In this document: positions 1-9,578 of the stretch, one piece after another
How positions within the stretch are numbered: the first letter of the stretch is position 1
How the letters are laid out: each line of letters begins with the position of its first letter
Origin: Lachnospiraceae bacterium
GTDB lineage: Bacteria; Bacillota; Clostridia; Lachnospirales; Lachnospiraceae
Assembly: GCA_017623675.1 (NCBI GenBank)
Contig: JAGAOO010000046.1
Location: 43,989 to 107,988 of the forward strand
Reading direction: 5' to 3'
Length of the DNA stretch: 64,000 nucleotides
Made by a program: the position numbers and the translations under genes
The notes under the pieces: model-generated
The model's input: the letters and a program-made list of their open reading frames with translations, nothing else
What the model was told of the DNA's origin: nothing
Database searches by the model: none

Positions 1-691
1 TACGAACTAAATCTTTGTTATTATAATCATCCAGCAATTTTGCCAGTGGTGATCGTTCCTGATATAGACAGGAATATGCCTTGTGGAATTTTGCCTGTTC
101 CACAATATGGAATAGTTTCTGCAATAAACGGTCAAATTCCTGTTCTAAGGCTTCTATCGAACTTTCATAGGCATTGGTTCGAATAATGGCTCCATATCCC
201 TCCGGCAGTTTGGTTTCTATAGATGCCTTCATTTCCTGTGTCTTTTCATCCTTTGGGAGTTTATTGGAAATTCCTACATTTCCATTTCCGTAGGTTACAA
301 TGACCAGATTTCCGGTCAACTGTAATTCAGAGCCGGCCAAAGGAGCTTTCGTTTTGATTGCTTCTTTTGTTACCTGTACTAATAGTTCATCACCAATGAC
401 AACTTTATCCGTATTCTTCGGATTCAAAAAATGATGATGATTTTCCTTCAAGGAATAATAACACACAAGCCCCGGTTGAATCTCTACAAATGCAGCATCC
501 AGATTTTTAACTACATTTTGCACCTTTGCCACATAGATACTACCTAAAATGTCAGAATCGTTCGTCGTTTGGTTCTGACTGTTGGTGTTGGAAGCTTTTG
601 TTAACACTTGAAGTTCCATCAATTGACTATCTTCATATAAGCAGGCACATATACGATTTTCATAATTGGTTATTACTAATTCTTTTGTCAT
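1..691 (-). CDS. rng: Ribonuclease G/E family protein, N-terminal part (runs off window)
   Basis: The reading frame is open from an ATG at 689-691 down to base 1, giving the first 230 residues; the C-terminal part lies outside the window. It begins MTKELVITNYENRICACLYE and contains the S1-like segment GSIYVAKVQNV...LDAAFVEI that opens RNase E/G proteins. Family members are endoribonucleases in rRNA maturation and mRNA decay. The catalytic DNase I-like subdomain is not visible here. It starts 17 bp after the DUF2344 gene. In many Clostridia this radical SAM/DUF2344/rng cluster precedes rplU-rpmA, so ribosomal protein genes are expected just outside the window. Family assignment is firm. Confidence 0.88.
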   Translation of the reverse strand, partial: MTKELVITNYENRICACLYEDSQLMELQVLTKASNTNSQNQTTNDSDILGSIYVAKVQNVVKNLDAAFVEIQPGLVCYYSLKENHHHFLNPKNTDKVVIGDELLVQVTKEAIKTKAPLAGSELQLTGNLVIVTYGNGNVGISNKLPKDEKTQEMKASIETKLPEGYGAIIRTNAYESSIEALEQEFDRLLQKLFHIVEQAKFHKAYSCLYQERSPLAKLLDDYNNKDLVR

Positions 692-708
692 TATGGACTC
701 CCAATCCT

Positions 709-1404
709 TTAACTTATTCTTTCACCAGCCTCTAACAACGACACCAGTTCTCCCTGCTCGTTTCGCATATAGGTTTCAAGCCGATGTACCTGAAACGCCA
801 TTTTCTGATATTCTACCTGTAAATACTTACACATAGCCTCCATAACCAGTTCCGGTTTTATATTATCCACGCTTCCGGTGGAAAGCAGCATATAAATCCG
901 GTTATCCCGTACCTCCATTTGATAAATAAATGGCTTAATATCCATAAGTGTCTCTTTTGTTTTAGACACTTTAATGATCTCAATATGCTCTTGTGCATAA
1001 AAGGCATCTACCGCCTGTAAAAAGCGTTCCGGCTCCACATATCCTTCCCGAAAGTCTACCAGATAGTCTGAACCGGCAACCACTGCCATTGCGGTCTTGG
1101 CTCCTTCTTTCAGAGCAACAATATCATTGATTTCCATGCCTTCTGCCATAGTTGCATTCAAACGCTCTACCATATCTGCACTGGTGGTAACGGAATTCAT
1201 TTCTGCATCAAAGTATTCTCCTTCACTGGTTACACCCAAGCCTAAGGGTGCCGCAAAGGTAATCAGTTGATGAGGGCTATATCCTTGAGAATAAGCAACA
1301 TCTAATCCGGCTCTGCGTAGGGCTTTTTGAAAGTACCGCATCACATCTAAATGTCCGATATATCGGAGTACGCCTGTTTTGGCATATTTAATTCTTATTT
1401 TCAA
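709..1404 (-). CDS. DUF2344 (TIGR03936 family) radical SAM-associated protein
   Basis: A 231-residue protein of the family found next to, or fused with, TIGR03960 radical SAM enzymes. The N-terminus reads IRIKYAKTGVLRYIGHLDVM followed by FQKALRRAGLDVAYSQGY, typical of the family. The exact function is unknown to me; tRNA or rRNA modification has been suggested from context. The start chosen is TTG (1402-1404), preceded by AAAGGAGGTG at ideal spacing. The longer frame to 1479 has no comparable ribosome site and would run through the radical SAM stop. With the TTG start the gene overlaps the upstream radical SAM gene by 17 bp, consistent with translational coupling. Confidence 0.85.
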   Translation of the reverse strand: MKIRIKYAKTGVLRYIGHLDVMRYFQKALRRAGLDVAYSQGYSPHQLITFAAPLGLGVTSEGEYFDAEMNSVTTSADMVERLNATMAEGMEINDIVALKEGAKTAMAVVAGSDYLVDFREGYVEPERFLQAVDAFYAQEHIEIIKVSKTKETLMDIKPFIYQMEVRDNRIYMLLSTGSVDNIKPELVMEAMCKYLQVEYQKMAFQVHRLETYMRNEQGELVSLLEAGERIS

Positions 1405-3253
1405 AGCAGACACCTCCTTTAAATGTTGCTGCTCCACAGCCGGAACACTGTTGTTTGCAGTTCGGCGTAACCTCTCCACGTTTCGCCCGTTCCCATTCCT
1501 GAATAAAGAATTGCTTGGTCACACCAATGTCAATGAAATCCCATGGAAGTATCTCCTCTACTGACCGTTCCCGATGGGTATAGAAATCAATATCAATCTT
1601 ATGGTCATTAAAAGCCTTGTCCCAGATTTCCTGATGAAACATTTCATGCCAGGCGTCAAAGATACAGCCATCTTGATAAGCTTGTAAAATAGCCGGACAA
1701 AGCTTCCGGTCACCTCTTGCGAAAATGCCCTCCATAATGGTTAAATCCGCATCATGATACCGGTAATTCAGACTCTTCCGGTTCTTTTGCTGGAAGAAAC
1801 CGTCTTTGACAAATCTTGCTTTTTGCAGGAATTCTTCCTCTGTGTTCATGGAAGCCCATTGAAATGGAGTAAATGGCTTTGGTACAAAGAAAGATGAACT
1901 TGCTGTAATCGACACTTTACCAATTCGCTCTTCCTTTGGAATGGTATAATAATCCACGGCAAGCTGTTCACAAAGCTCCGGTATTCCCATTAAGTCCTCT
2001 TCTGTTTCCGTAGGCAGACCAACCATAAAGTAGAATTTCACTTTTGTCCAGCCACCACGAAAGGCTTTCATAGCACCCTCCCGTATCATTTCCTCAGTTA
2101 ATCCTTTGTTAATGACATTACGAAGCCGTTGGGTACCAGCCTCTGCAGCAAAAGTTAAACTACTTTTCTTAATATCCTGAACCCGTTTCATAACGTCTAA
2201 AGAAAAAGCATCAATTCGCAGAGAAGGCAAGGCAATATTTACCTTTAATTTACCCATTTCTTCTATCAGGAACTCCGTCAGCTCCGGTAATGCTGTATAG
2301 TCACTGGAGCTTAACGAACTTAAAGTAATTTCTTCATGTCCGGTATTACGAATCATTTCTAAGGCATACTGCTTCATCAATTCCACATTTTTCTCTCTGG
2401 TCGGACGGTAAATGGCTCCTGCCTGACAGAACCGACAGCCACGAATACAGCCACGCTGGATTTCCAGGGTAACACGATCCTGTGTGGCTTTGATATATGG
2501 AACAACCGGTTTCATAGGATATGGTGCATGATCAAAATCCATGACAACCTGTTTCTTAATCTTTTTCTTAGCATGACAATTATTAGGTTCAAAGCTGGCA
2601 ATGGTACCGTCATCATGATAAGAAACATTATAGAATTGAGGAACATAAATTCCCTCAATTTCAGCCGCCAATTCCAGAAATTCCTTGCGGGAGCCACCCA
2701 TTTGCTTATTCTGCTTATAGGCATCCATCAAATCCCGATAAACCGTCTCGCCTTCTCCGATATAAAATAAATCAAAAAAGTCAGCAATAGGTTCCGGATT
2801 GTAGCTGCAAGGTCCTCCACCAATTACAATTGGGTCATTCTCCCCACGTTCCGTTGCAATCAACGGAATCTGGCTTAAATCAATGACTTGAAGAACATTG
2901 GTATAACACATTTCATACTGAAGCGTAATGCCAAGAAAATCAAACTCCTTGATTGGGTCCTGTGATTCCAGGGCAAACAGAGGAATCTTCTGTTCACGCA
3001 TAATCTTGTCCAAATCCGGCCAAGGGGAATAAACACGTTCACACCAAACATCCTCCATACGATTGAACATGTCATATAAAATCTGAATTCCCAAATGAGA
3101 CATACCAATTTCATATGCATCTGGGAAACACATACAAAACCGTACATCAATCTTTGATTTATCTTTCATAACACTATTGACTTCGTTTCCGATGTAACGG
3201 GCTGGCTTCTCAATTTCCATGAGAATCTCATCCGATAAAGCTAATTTTTCCAT
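1388..3253 (-). CDS. B12-binding-type radical SAM protein, TIGR03960 family
   Basis: A 621-residue protein with a cobalamin-binding-like N-terminal half (EIGMSHLGIQILYD; GGGPCSYNPEPIADFFD; YIGEGE) and a radical SAM core. The cluster-binding motif CxxxCxxC is visible as GCIRGCRFCQAG with Cys269, Cys273 and Cys276. The C-terminal tail has an extra Cys-rich patch (NCKQQCSGCGAATFKGGVC) that could bind another metal centre. The family is a YgiQ/MiaB-like radical SAM group of unproven function, always near DUF2344, which follows here with a short overlap. ATG at 3251-3253. The product is assumed cytoplasmic. Confidence 0.88.
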   Translation of the reverse strand: MEKLALSDEILMEIEKPARYIGNEVNSVMKDKSKIDVRFCMCFPDAYEIGMSHLGIQILYDMFNRMEDVWCERVYSPWPDLDKIMREQKIPLFALESQDPIKEFDFLGITLQYEMCYTNVLQVIDLSQIPLIATERGENDPIVIGGGPCSYNPEPIADFFDLFYIGEGETVYRDLMDAYKQNKQMGGSRKEFLELAAEIEGIYVPQFYNVSYHDDGTIASFEPNNCHAKKKIKKQVVMDFDHAPYPMKPVVPYIKATQDRVTLEIQRGCIRGCRFCQAGAIYRPTREKNVELMKQYALEMIRNTGHEEITLSSLSSSDYTALPELTEFLIEEMGKLKVNIALPSLRIDAFSLDVMKRVQDIKKSSLTFAAEAGTQRLRNVINKGLTEEMIREGAMKAFRGGWTKVKFYFMVGLPTETEEDLMGIPELCEQLAVDYYTIPKEERIGKVSITASSSFFVPKPFTPFQWASMNTEEEFLQKARFVKDGFFQQKNRKSLNYRYHDADLTIMEGIFARGDRKLCPAILQAYQDGCIFDAWHEMFHQEIWDKAFNDHKIDIDFYTHRERSVEEILPWDFIDIGVTKQFFIQEWERAKRGEVTPNCKQQCSGCGAATFKGGVCFENKN

Positions 3254-3272
3254 GGTATTCTCCTATGATAGA

Positions 3273-3298
3273 AAACGAGAGGTCGGAACCTCTCGTTT
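3273..3298 (-). terminator. Hairpin between the anti-sigma gene and the radical SAM gene
   Basis: Eleven-base perfect stem (aaacgagaggt / acctctcgttt) with a 4-nt loop. Read on the minus strand it follows the anti-sigma gene and is trailed only by a short T run (TTTT), then the ribosome site of the radical SAM gene 20 bp on. It is either a weak intrinsic terminator or a leader hairpin for the radical SAM gene. Confidence 0.5.
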
Positions 3299-3395
3299 GA
3301 TTTTCTCATAAATACTATATACAAAACATATAAAAAAAACAACTACTTTTTCTGTTTTGATTTTGCCAAGTTCAGTAGTTTATATTCAATGCATC

Positions 3396-3857
3396 CTATT
3401 TCCTACGTTTCAAAAAATAATGAAACAGCATATATAATCCTAAAAATACTAAACCACTGATTCCCATTTCTATGAAACCAACATACCATACCAGATTAAT
3501 ACGTGCAATTTTATATTCAGGTATACCGCCATTAGTCAAGTCAATAATTATTGGTATGGAGAATATTAGAACCGGAAGCATTACACCTACTATAAAGCTT
3601 AAAATTCCACCCAAAATGGTAATTATTTTTTGGTATTTATAAAGCTTTTTCATGTAATCAACTTGTATGGCAGACTTTTCATGCTCAATAATTTGTTGAT
3701 TTTTTAATGTAACATGCATTCTTTCCAGAGTTTCACTGCATTTATTGCAAGAATGTATATGTTCTTCTACCATCTTTTTACTATCATTTGATATTACATC
3801 ATCAATATATAATGGCAGCATGTCTTGTATCAGTGTGCAAATTGTATCATTTCCCAT
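3396..3857 (-). CDS. Zinc-finger anti-sigma factor (zf-HC2 type), membrane protein
   Basis: A 153-residue protein. The N-terminal segment IHSCNKCSETLE gives the HxxxCxxC zinc-binding motif of ZAS-type anti-sigma factors (about residues 31-38). Two hydrophobic segments follow, about residues 75-105 and 125-146, so it is a membrane protein with its sigma-binding domain in the cytoplasm. It overlaps the end of the ECF sigma gene by 11 bp, the usual sigma/anti-sigma arrangement. By family knowledge it should sequester that sigma factor until an envelope signal releases it. The signal is not evident from sequence. Confidence 0.85.
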   Translation of the reverse strand: MGNDTICTLIQDMLPLYIDDVISNDSKKMVEEHIHSCNKCSETLERMHVTLKNQQIIEHEKSAIQVDYMKKLYKYQKIITILGGILSFIVGVMLPVLIFSIPIIIDLTNGGIPEYKIARINLVWYVGFIEMGISGLVFLGLYMLFHYFLKRRK

Positions 3858-4341
3858 TTGAATTCGCCTCCTTAATAATTTGTTCCTTTCCGCGATAATA
3901 AGTCACTCTTGCCCAATTCTCGCTTTTGTCCATGATTTCTCCAATTTGTCGAAAAGTGAGATTACCAATCAAACGAAGATATATGACTTCTCTCATTGGC
4001 TCATTCAAACCATGTAGAATTTTCATAACTTCTACTGTTTCCCAGTTCTTTAAGATGCCATCTTCCATTCCTTCTATTGAAATTTCATATGTATCAACAT
4101 CAATCTCTCTACTTTTCTGCTTCTGGGTTTGTCTAAAGTATTCCCGCAGTACATTTTTCGCAATGCCACATAACCACGTTTTAATGCTACTATGTTCTTC
4201 GTATTCAGCAAATTTTTGTACAGCTCTGAAAAATGTTTCCTGGGTCAACTCTTCTGCAACTGTTGAATCATGGATTTGTGAAAAAATATACCAATAAATT
4301 GTCTGTGCGTGTTCCTGATAGATTTCATCTAAGGAATTCAT
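3847..4341 (-). CDS. ECF-type RNA polymerase sigma factor
   Basis: A 164-residue group IV sigma-70 protein. Region 2 is visible as YWYIFSQIHDSTVAEELTQETFFRAV and region 4 as LRLIGNLTFRQIGEIMDKSENWARVTYYRGKE, a helix-turn-helix for -35 recognition. Regions 3 and 1.1 are absent, as expected for ECF factors. It is co-encoded with a zf-HC2 anti-sigma immediately downstream. The start has AAAGGAGG ribosome binding sequence 8 bp upstream. An inverted repeat lies directly before that site, so autoregulation is plausible. Confidence 0.9.
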   Translation of the reverse strand: MNSLDEIYQEHAQTIYWYIFSQIHDSTVAEELTQETFFRAVQKFAEYEEHSSIKTWLCGIAKNVLREYFRQTQKQKSREIDVDTYEISIEGMEDGILKNWETVEVMKILHGLNEPMREVIYLRLIGNLTFRQIGEIMDKSENWARVTYYRGKEQIIKEANSNGK

Positions 4342-4354
4342 AGATTTTACCTCC

Positions 4355-4377
4355 TTTCAAACAATTAGTGTTTGAAA
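4355..4377 (-). promoter_or_regulatory. Inverted repeat in the leader of the ECF sigma gene
   Basis: Perfect 8-bp arms TTTCAAAC and GTTTGAAA separated by 7 bp; the ATG-proximal arm abuts the AGGAGG. On the minus strand TGTAAC (4388-4393), which resembles an ECF -35 element, lies just upstream. Candidate autoregulatory promoter or operator, or a hairpin hiding the ribosome site. Inferred only. Confidence 0.4.
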
Positions 4378-4393
4378 GTTATAATTTGTTACA

Positions 4394-4427
4394 AAAAATC
4401 GGTAGAAATTTCTCTCTACCGATTTTT
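4394..4427 (-). terminator. Intrinsic terminator after tyrS
   Basis: Thirteen-base stem aaaaatcggtaga / tctaccgattttt with an 8-nt loop. It has T runs on both strands, so it can act in either direction. It lies about 40 bp after the tyrS stop on the minus strand and separates tyrS from the sigma factor operon. Confidence 0.85.
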
Positions 4428-4465
4428 ATACCAATTTGTTTACATAATATAATTATAGCAACCCA

Positions 4466-5734
4466 TTATCCTTCAATCACAACTTTATAAATGTTTTTCT
4501 TACCTTTTCGGATAATAATAGCACCATCAACGATATCTGTTTCCAGTAATTTTCTGGTTGGGTCCGTTACCTTATCATCATTGATTTTTACGCCGCCTTG
4601 CTCCATATTTCGTCTTGCATCTCCACGACCACTGCAAAGCTTGGTATCAACCAAAACAGAAATCAAGTCGATACCTTCTTCAAACTGTGCCTTGGTATAA
4701 GTAATACTTGGCATATTTTCACTGATACCGCCACTTGCAAATACAGTTCTTGCCGCTTCCTGTGCCTTCTTTGCTTCTTCTTCCCCATGTACAATCTTGG
4801 TGATTTCATAAGCAAGGACTTCTTTGGCTTTGTTAATTTCTGCACCTTCTAAGGCACCCAGACGGCGAACCTCATCCATTGGCAGGAAGGTAAGTAAACC
4901 TAAGCATCGTTCCACATTGCTGTCTTCAATATTTCTCCAGTATTGATAAAACTCGTAAGGACTGGTCTTGTTCGGGTCAAGCCAAACAGCACCCTTCATG
5001 GTTTTACCCATCTTCTTTCCGTCAGAAGTAGTTAATAAAGTAAAGGTTAAACCAAAAGCCGGGTCTTTCTTAAGTTCCGCACCATCTGCTCCTTCTTCTG
5101 CCAGCTTCTTTCTACGAATCAAATCTGCACCGGCAAGGATGTTAGACCATTGGTCATCGCCACCCATTTCTACTTTACAGCCAAACATCTGGTTTAATTT
5201 GTAGAAGTCATATGCCTGCATTAACATGTAGTTGAACTCGAAGAAGGTCAAACCATTTTCCATACGCTGTTTGTAACATTCTGCTGTCAACATACGATTG
5301 ACGGAGAAATGTACTCCTATCTCACGCAGGAATGTAACATAATTCAAATCCAACAACCAGTCAGCATTATTTACCATAATGGCATGGTCATTATCAAAAT
5401 CGATAAAATGAGATAACTGTTCCTTAAAACGGTTTGCATTGTAATCGATGGTTTCTCTTGTCATCATGGTACGCATATCGGATTTACCACTTGGGTCACC
5501 AATCATAGTTGTACCACCACCAATTAACGCGATTGGTGTATGACCATGTTGCTGCATATGCATCATAGCCATAATCGTTAAGAAATGTCCGGCTGTTAAG
5601 CTGTCAGCCGTTGCATCAAAACCAATATAGAATTTTACTTTTTCCTTCCCTAATAATTCCCGTAACTGCTCGTCATGGGTAGTCTGGGCAATGAATCCAC
5701 GTTCTTTTAAGACGTCAAATACATTTTCTTCCAT
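4466..5734 (-). CDS. tyrS: Tyrosyl-tRNA synthetase
   Basis: A 422-residue class I synthetase that charges tRNA-Tyr. Visible features are the N-terminal catalytic segment [20 protein letters not shown] (the HxGH-like signature is AGHF), [26 protein letters not shown], the KMSKS-like loop GKKMGKT, and a C-terminal S4 RNA-binding domain ([19 protein letters not shown]). The ATG at 5732-5734 has GGAGAG upstream; the longer frame overlaps pepD and its extra residues are not family-like. It starts 27 bp after pepD ends and is probably co-transcribed with it. No T-box is seen directly upstream, which is unusual for a clostridial tyrS. Confidence 0.95.
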   Translation of the reverse strand: MEENVFDVLKERGFIAQTTHDEQLRELLGKEKVKFYIGFDATADSLTAGHFLTIMAMMHMQQHGHTPIALIGGGTTMIGDPSGKSDMRTMMTRETIDYNANRFKEQLSHFIDFDNDHAIMVNNADWLLDLNYVTFLREIGVHFSVNRMLTAECYKQRMENGLTFFEFNYMLMQAYDFYKLNQMFGCKVEMGGDDQWSNILAGADLIRRKKLAEEGADGAELKKDPAFGLTFTLLTTSDGKKMGKTMKGAVWLDPNKTSPYEFYQYWRNIEDSNVERCLGLLTFLPMDEVRRLGALEGAEINKAKEVLAYEITKIVHGEEEAKKAQEAARTVFASGGISENMPSITYTKAQFEEGIDLISVLVDTKLCSGRGDARRNMEQGGVKINDDKVTDPTRKLLETDIVDGAIIIRKGKKNIYKVVIEG

Positions 5735-5760
5735 TGTTTTCTCTCCTTTATTTCCATTTG

Positions 5761-7242
5761 CTAATATTTTGATAATTCTTCTAAAACACGCAGAACAAAC
5801 GCATAGGTTCGCTGTACGGATGCAATCGACATTCGTTCCTGTGGGGTGTGAATGTCCAGAATATCCGGTCCGGTGGAAACAATATCCAAATCCGGCATAC
5901 CGGATGCTAAGATTCCGCACTCCAATCCTGCATGAATGATTTCAATTTTCATATCCTTCTGATACATGTTCCGGTAAATATCAACCATTACCTCTCGCAA
6001 TTTGGAATCCCTTCGGTAACTCCAACCGGGATATTCTGATTGCTTTTTGCATGAACAATCATTTGCCTGAGCGATTACCTGAAGCTTCTTCTCCAACAAC
6101 TCTAAACCGGCTTTATTACTGCTTCGATTGGAAGCTTCCAAGTATATCCTGTTTTCCTCTAAACAGGTCTTTAATACGCCAAGATTCAAAGATGTTTCCG
6201 GCAATCCGGCAACGGTCTGACTCATGGCTTGAACGCCGTCCGGTAGTTCCAATAATAAATGTAAGAACCGTCTCTTATCATCTTCCTTTATTACCGTTAC
6301 ATGACCATTTTTCACCTTATACTCTACGCCACATGGTTGTAAATCTATCTCAATTCCTGCATCGGAATCCTGATATGCTTCCATAAACAGGCTTTGATAT
6401 CGTTTTATCACTGCCATTGCATCCGAAATTACATCTTCCGACTGGAATACAATCTGAGCCACTGTTTCCCTTGGAATGGCATTATGCTTTGTACCGCCAT
6501 CTACTGAAATCAAATGATAAGGCAATGCATCTGAAAGTCCCAGTAATAACTGAACCATTAATTTATTACTGTTGGCTCTGCCTTTCTGGATTTCCACACC
6601 GGAATGGCCGCCGACCAAACCGGAAATCTTAAGTTCATAAGGGAAGCCTGTCATTTCTTCTGTCTCATATGGCAAATAGATTTCCATGGTAGAACCACCT
6701 GCACAACCGACTGTTAAAACGCCTTCCTCTTCACTATCCAGATTCAACAGATATGACGCCTTCAAATCTGAGGTATCTAAACCTAACGCACCGTCCATAC
6801 CAACCTCTTCTTCCGTTGTAAAGACAACTTCTAAAGGTGGATGTACCAGAGCGTTATCCTCTAAAATTGCCAGACATATGGCTACCGCAATTCCATCATC
6901 ACCACCAAGGGTTGTACCGTCGGCAGTTACGTAGCCATCCTGTACTAACAAATGCAAGCCTTCTGTCTCAAAATCATGAATCACATGAGATTCTTTCTCA
7001 CAAACCATGTCCAAATGTCCCTGTAACATGATTATAGGAGCATGTTCACATCCTTTGGAACCCGGTTTTCGAATGATTACATTATTCCATTGATCCTGTT
7101 TTACATCTAAATGAAACCCTTTTGCTACCGAGACACAATAGTCACTGATTGCTTTTGTATTATAAGAACCATGAGGAATCTTGCAGATTTCCTCAAAGTA
7201 ATAAAATACACGAGTGGGTTCTAAATTGCTTAATATACTCAT
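5761..7242 (-). CDS. pepD: Aminoacyl-histidine dipeptidase (M20 family, PepD)
   Basis: A 493-residue M20 metallopeptidase that cleaves Xaa-His and related dipeptides. Zinc-site motifs are visible: [10 protein letters not shown] near residue 80, [10 protein letters not shown] (bridging Asp), [11 protein letters not shown] (catalytic Glu) and HAGLECG in the C-terminal part. The length matches PepD (about 485-490). It has no signal peptide, so it is cytoplasmic. It lies upstream of tyrS in the same direction with a 26-bp gap. The large repeat element begins only 13 bp upstream of its ATG, so the gene's promoter must be inside the element or beyond it. Confidence 0.92.
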   Translation of the reverse strand: MSILSNLEPTRVFYYFEEICKIPHGSYNTKAISDYCVSVAKGFHLDVKQDQWNNVIIRKPGSKGCEHAPIIMLQGHLDMVCEKESHVIHDFETEGLHLLVQDGYVTADGTTLGGDDGIAVAICLAILEDNALVHPPLEVVFTTEEEVGMDGALGLDTSDLKASYLLNLDSEEEGVLTVGCAGGSTMEIYLPYETEEMTGFPYELKISGLVGGHSGVEIQKGRANSNKLMVQLLLGLSDALPYHLISVDGGTKHNAIPRETVAQIVFQSEDVISDAMAVIKRYQSLFMEAYQDSDAGIEIDLQPCGVEYKVKNGHVTVIKEDDKRRFLHLLLELPDGVQAMSQTVAGLPETSLNLGVLKTCLEENRIYLEASNRSSNKAGLELLEKKLQVIAQANDCSCKKQSEYPGWSYRRDSKLREVMVDIYRNMYQKDMKIEIIHAGLECGILASGMPDLDIVSTGPDILDIHTPQERMSIASVQRTYAFVLRVLEELSKY

Positions 7243-7254
7243 AAAAGACTCCTG

Positions 7255-7848
7255 TATAAATTAAGGTTTAGCGTAGTACCTGCGACCGCGGTTTTAAGGA
7301 TATATATTCCCGCACGACACGCAAACGCACTTCGTGCTTACGGGTAGTGCACTGATGTGCACGCAGGTCGTAAGGAATCCTCCCACTTCGTGGGTCCCTC
7401 CTTGCGACAAGATACGCTCTGGCCAGCACGTAGCGGTACGTAAGGCTGTGCATTAATAAGTCTATGTTTTCTTATTACAGAGCACAGCCTAAGTACCGAC
7501 GTGCTTCTAAGGTCGTTGCGGAAACATATACCCTCAAAACCGCTACTGTAGGAATGGATAAGAACCATAATTTATATTGGGGAAAGTAGTATGGCTCCGC
7601 AGTCATTGATACCTTGCGCGGAGCGGTACTTTGCTTCCCATATAAATTATGGGTCATTTCGTACAGTTGGTTACCGGTTTCTGGTGATAAATAATTGCAA
7701 GCAGACCTTAAAAGCACGTTGGTGCTTAGGTGCGGTATTGTCGCACCTTATGCACCATTACGTGCTGACCGGAGCGCAAGCGTGTCTGCGGTAACTATCT
7801 GTCACCAGAAACCGATAAGGCGACTAAACCAACAAACCTTAATTAATA
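7255..7848. repeat. Large intergenic mosaic repeat element, copy 1
   Basis: Fills the gap between the DUF711 gene and pepD. It is bounded by the 15-bp terminal motif TATAAATTAAGGTTT (7255-7269) and a 14/15 inverted copy (7834-7848). Inside are long imperfect hairpins: 7288-7315 pairs with 7517-7543; 7425-7505 folds on itself (agcacgt/acgtgct, aggctgtgc/gcacagcct, taataag/cttatta); 7565-7652 folds (ccataatttata...); 7675-7688 pairs with 7801-7814. Short ORFs in it look like chance frames and no transposase is present. Modules recur at 63856-64000. Confidence 0.8.
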
Positions 7849-7851
7849 ATT

Positions 7852-9216
7852 TTAATTCTTAAAGCTATGAATTGGTGCCGGTATCCGTCCGCCACGATTA
7901 ATAAAGTCATCGCAGCTATATGGATTTACATGCATGATTGGTGCGTATCCCAATAAGCCACCGAATTCGGCACTATCTCCTTCTTTTTTACCAATAACCG
8001 GAATGATACGAACTGCTGTTGTCTTTTGATTTACCATACCCAGTGCCATTTCGTCCGCAATGATACCGGAAATGGTGGTTGCCTTTGTATCACCAGGAAT
8101 TGCAATCATATCCAGACCAACGGAACATACGCAGGTCATTGCTTCTAATTTTTCTATGGTTAATGCACCGCAGGCAGCCGCATCAATCATTCTCTGGTCT
8201 TCACTAACCGGAATAAAGGCTCCGCTTAAGCCACCAACGAAGGAAGATGCCATAACACCACCCTTTTTCACCTGATCATTTAACATGGCAAGTGCGGCAG
8301 TGGTACCCGGCGCACCGGCATACTCTAATCCAATTTCTTCTAAAATTTCACCAATACTGTCACCAACTGCAGGTGTCGGTGCCAATGATAAGTCAATAAT
8401 TCCAAATGGAACACCTAACCGTCTGGAAGCCTCCTGTGCCACCAACTGACCTACTCTGGTAATCTTAAAGGCTGTTTTCTTAATTGTTTCACAAAGTACT
8501 TCAAAGTTTTCACCGCGAACGGATTCTAAAGCAGTTTTTACAACACCCGGACCGCTGACACCAACATTTATAATCTTGTCCGCTTCTGTTACGCCATGAA
8601 ACGCTCCTGCCATAAATGGATTATCATCCGGTGCATTGCAGAATACCACAAACTTGGTACAAGCACTGGAATCCGTATCTTTTGTTAATTCGGCTGCTTC
8701 TTTAATCATTTCACCGATTAATTTCACGGCATCCATATTGATACCGGTTTTTGTGGAACCAACATTGACCGAACTACATACTACATCCGTTTCTGACAAT
8801 GCACGTGGTATGGAACGAATCAATAATTCATCTGCCGGTGTCATTCCCTTGGTAACTAATGCAGAATAACCACCGATGAAGTTAACACCTACCGTTTTTG
8901 CTGCACTGTCTAAGGTTTTAGCAATTGTAACAAAATCATCAATTGATTTACATACGCCACCACCTACTAAGGCAATTGGTGTAACGGAAATTCGCTTATT
9001 TACAATTGGTATACCATACTGTAATTCAATATCCTTACCTACTTTTACCAAATCCTTGGCTGAGGTAGTGATTTTCTCATAAATCCGGTCACATACATCC
9101 TTTAATGAATTACCGGTGCAATCCAAAAGACTGATACCCATGGTAATGGTACGAACATCCAAGTTCTCCTTTTGAATCATTTCATTGGTTTCAATTACTT
9201 CATGTATATTAATCAT
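7852..9216 (-). CDS. DUF711/PFL family protein (UPF0210)
   Basis: A 454-residue member of the UPF0210 family, whose fold is related to pyruvate formate-lyase but whose activity is not established to my knowledge. Recognisable stretches are [16 protein letters not shown] at the N-terminus, [16 protein letters not shown]-like central residues ([14 protein letters not shown]), [11 protein letters not shown] and [18 protein letters not shown]. It is directly downstream of a UPF0237 ACT-domain gene (17-bp gap), a pairing conserved across many bacteria and archaea. That suggests amino-acid-dependent control, but this is inference. Its stop codon is 4 bp from the end of repeat copy 1. Confidence 0.88.
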   Translation of the reverse strand: MINIHEVIETNEMIQKENLDVRTITMGISLLDCTGNSLKDVCDRIYEKITTSAKDLVKVGKDIELQYGIPIVNKRISVTPIALVGGGVCKSIDDFVTIAKTLDSAAKTVGVNFIGGYSALVTKGMTPADELLIRSIPRALSETDVVCSSVNVGSTKTGINMDAVKLIGEMIKEAAELTKDTDSSACTKFVVFCNAPDDNPFMAGAFHGVTEADKIINVGVSGPGVVKTALESVRGENFEVLCETIKKTAFKITRVGQLVAQEASRRLGVPFGIIDLSLAPTPAVGDSIGEILEEIGLEYAGAPGTTAALAMLNDQVKKGGVMASSFVGGLSGAFIPVSEDQRMIDAAACGALTIEKLEAMTCVCSVGLDMIAIPGDTKATTISGIIADEMALGMVNQKTTAVRIIPVIGKKEGDSAEFGGLLGYAPIMHVNPYSCDDFINRGGRIPAPIHSFKN

Positions 9217-9233
9217 AGTCTGCCTCCATACCC

Positions 9234-9506
9234 CTAAATTCTATGCATCATATTGAAAATTTCTTCTCTTTGCAGACTGATTACAACTCCGATTTCTTCT
9301 CCGATTTGGATTAATTCCTCGGATAATGTCTTGAATTCTTTTACTGATTCATTGGTATCCACAATCATCATCATATTAAAATAATCCTGAACGATGGTTT
9401 GGGAAATATCTAAAATATTCACCTTGTTATTTGCAAGATAGGTACAAACCTTTGCAATAATACCAACTGTGTCTTTTCCTACTACTGTAATAACTGCCTT
9501 ATTCAT
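9234..9506 (-). CDS. ACT domain protein (UPF0237)
   Basis: A 90-residue stand-alone ACT-domain protein. The sequence starts [20 protein letters not shown] and continues [15 protein letters not shown], which is the characteristic ligand-binding ACT fold of UPF0237. Related proteins sense amino acids or act as small regulatory subunits. The ATG at 9504-9506 is preceded by GTGAGG at 9-nt spacing; an in-frame GTG at 9521 overlaps that ribosome site and is unlikely. It is the upstream partner of the DUF711 gene. Confidence 0.9.
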   Translation of the reverse strand: MNKAVITVVGKDTVGIIAKVCTYLANNKVNILDISQTIVQDYFNMMMIVDTNESVKEFKTLSEELIQIGEEIGVVISLQREEIFNMMHRI

Positions 9507-9578
9507 GCTTATTTTCCTCACTTTTATATAGAGTCCGTATCCTTTTGAGAACGGCTTTTGTACAATGTGTTTTTGTTC

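Noticed and set aside
526-735. Plus-strand ORF opposite RNase G
   Set aside because: Antisense to a recognised gene; composition is not protein-like.
5735-5920. N-terminal extension of TyrS
   Set aside because: It overlaps pepD in another frame, lacks a ribosome site and is not TyrS-like; the ATG at 5734 is preferred.
7268-7794. Short ORFs of 60-80 codons in the first repeat element
   Set aside because: They follow the hairpin sequences on both strands, have no ribosome sites and no protein-like composition; treated as chance frames.
7243-7851. T-box leader for pepD-tyrS
   Set aside because: No AGGGTGGTACCGCG-like antiterminator sequence or terminator could be found on the minus strand.
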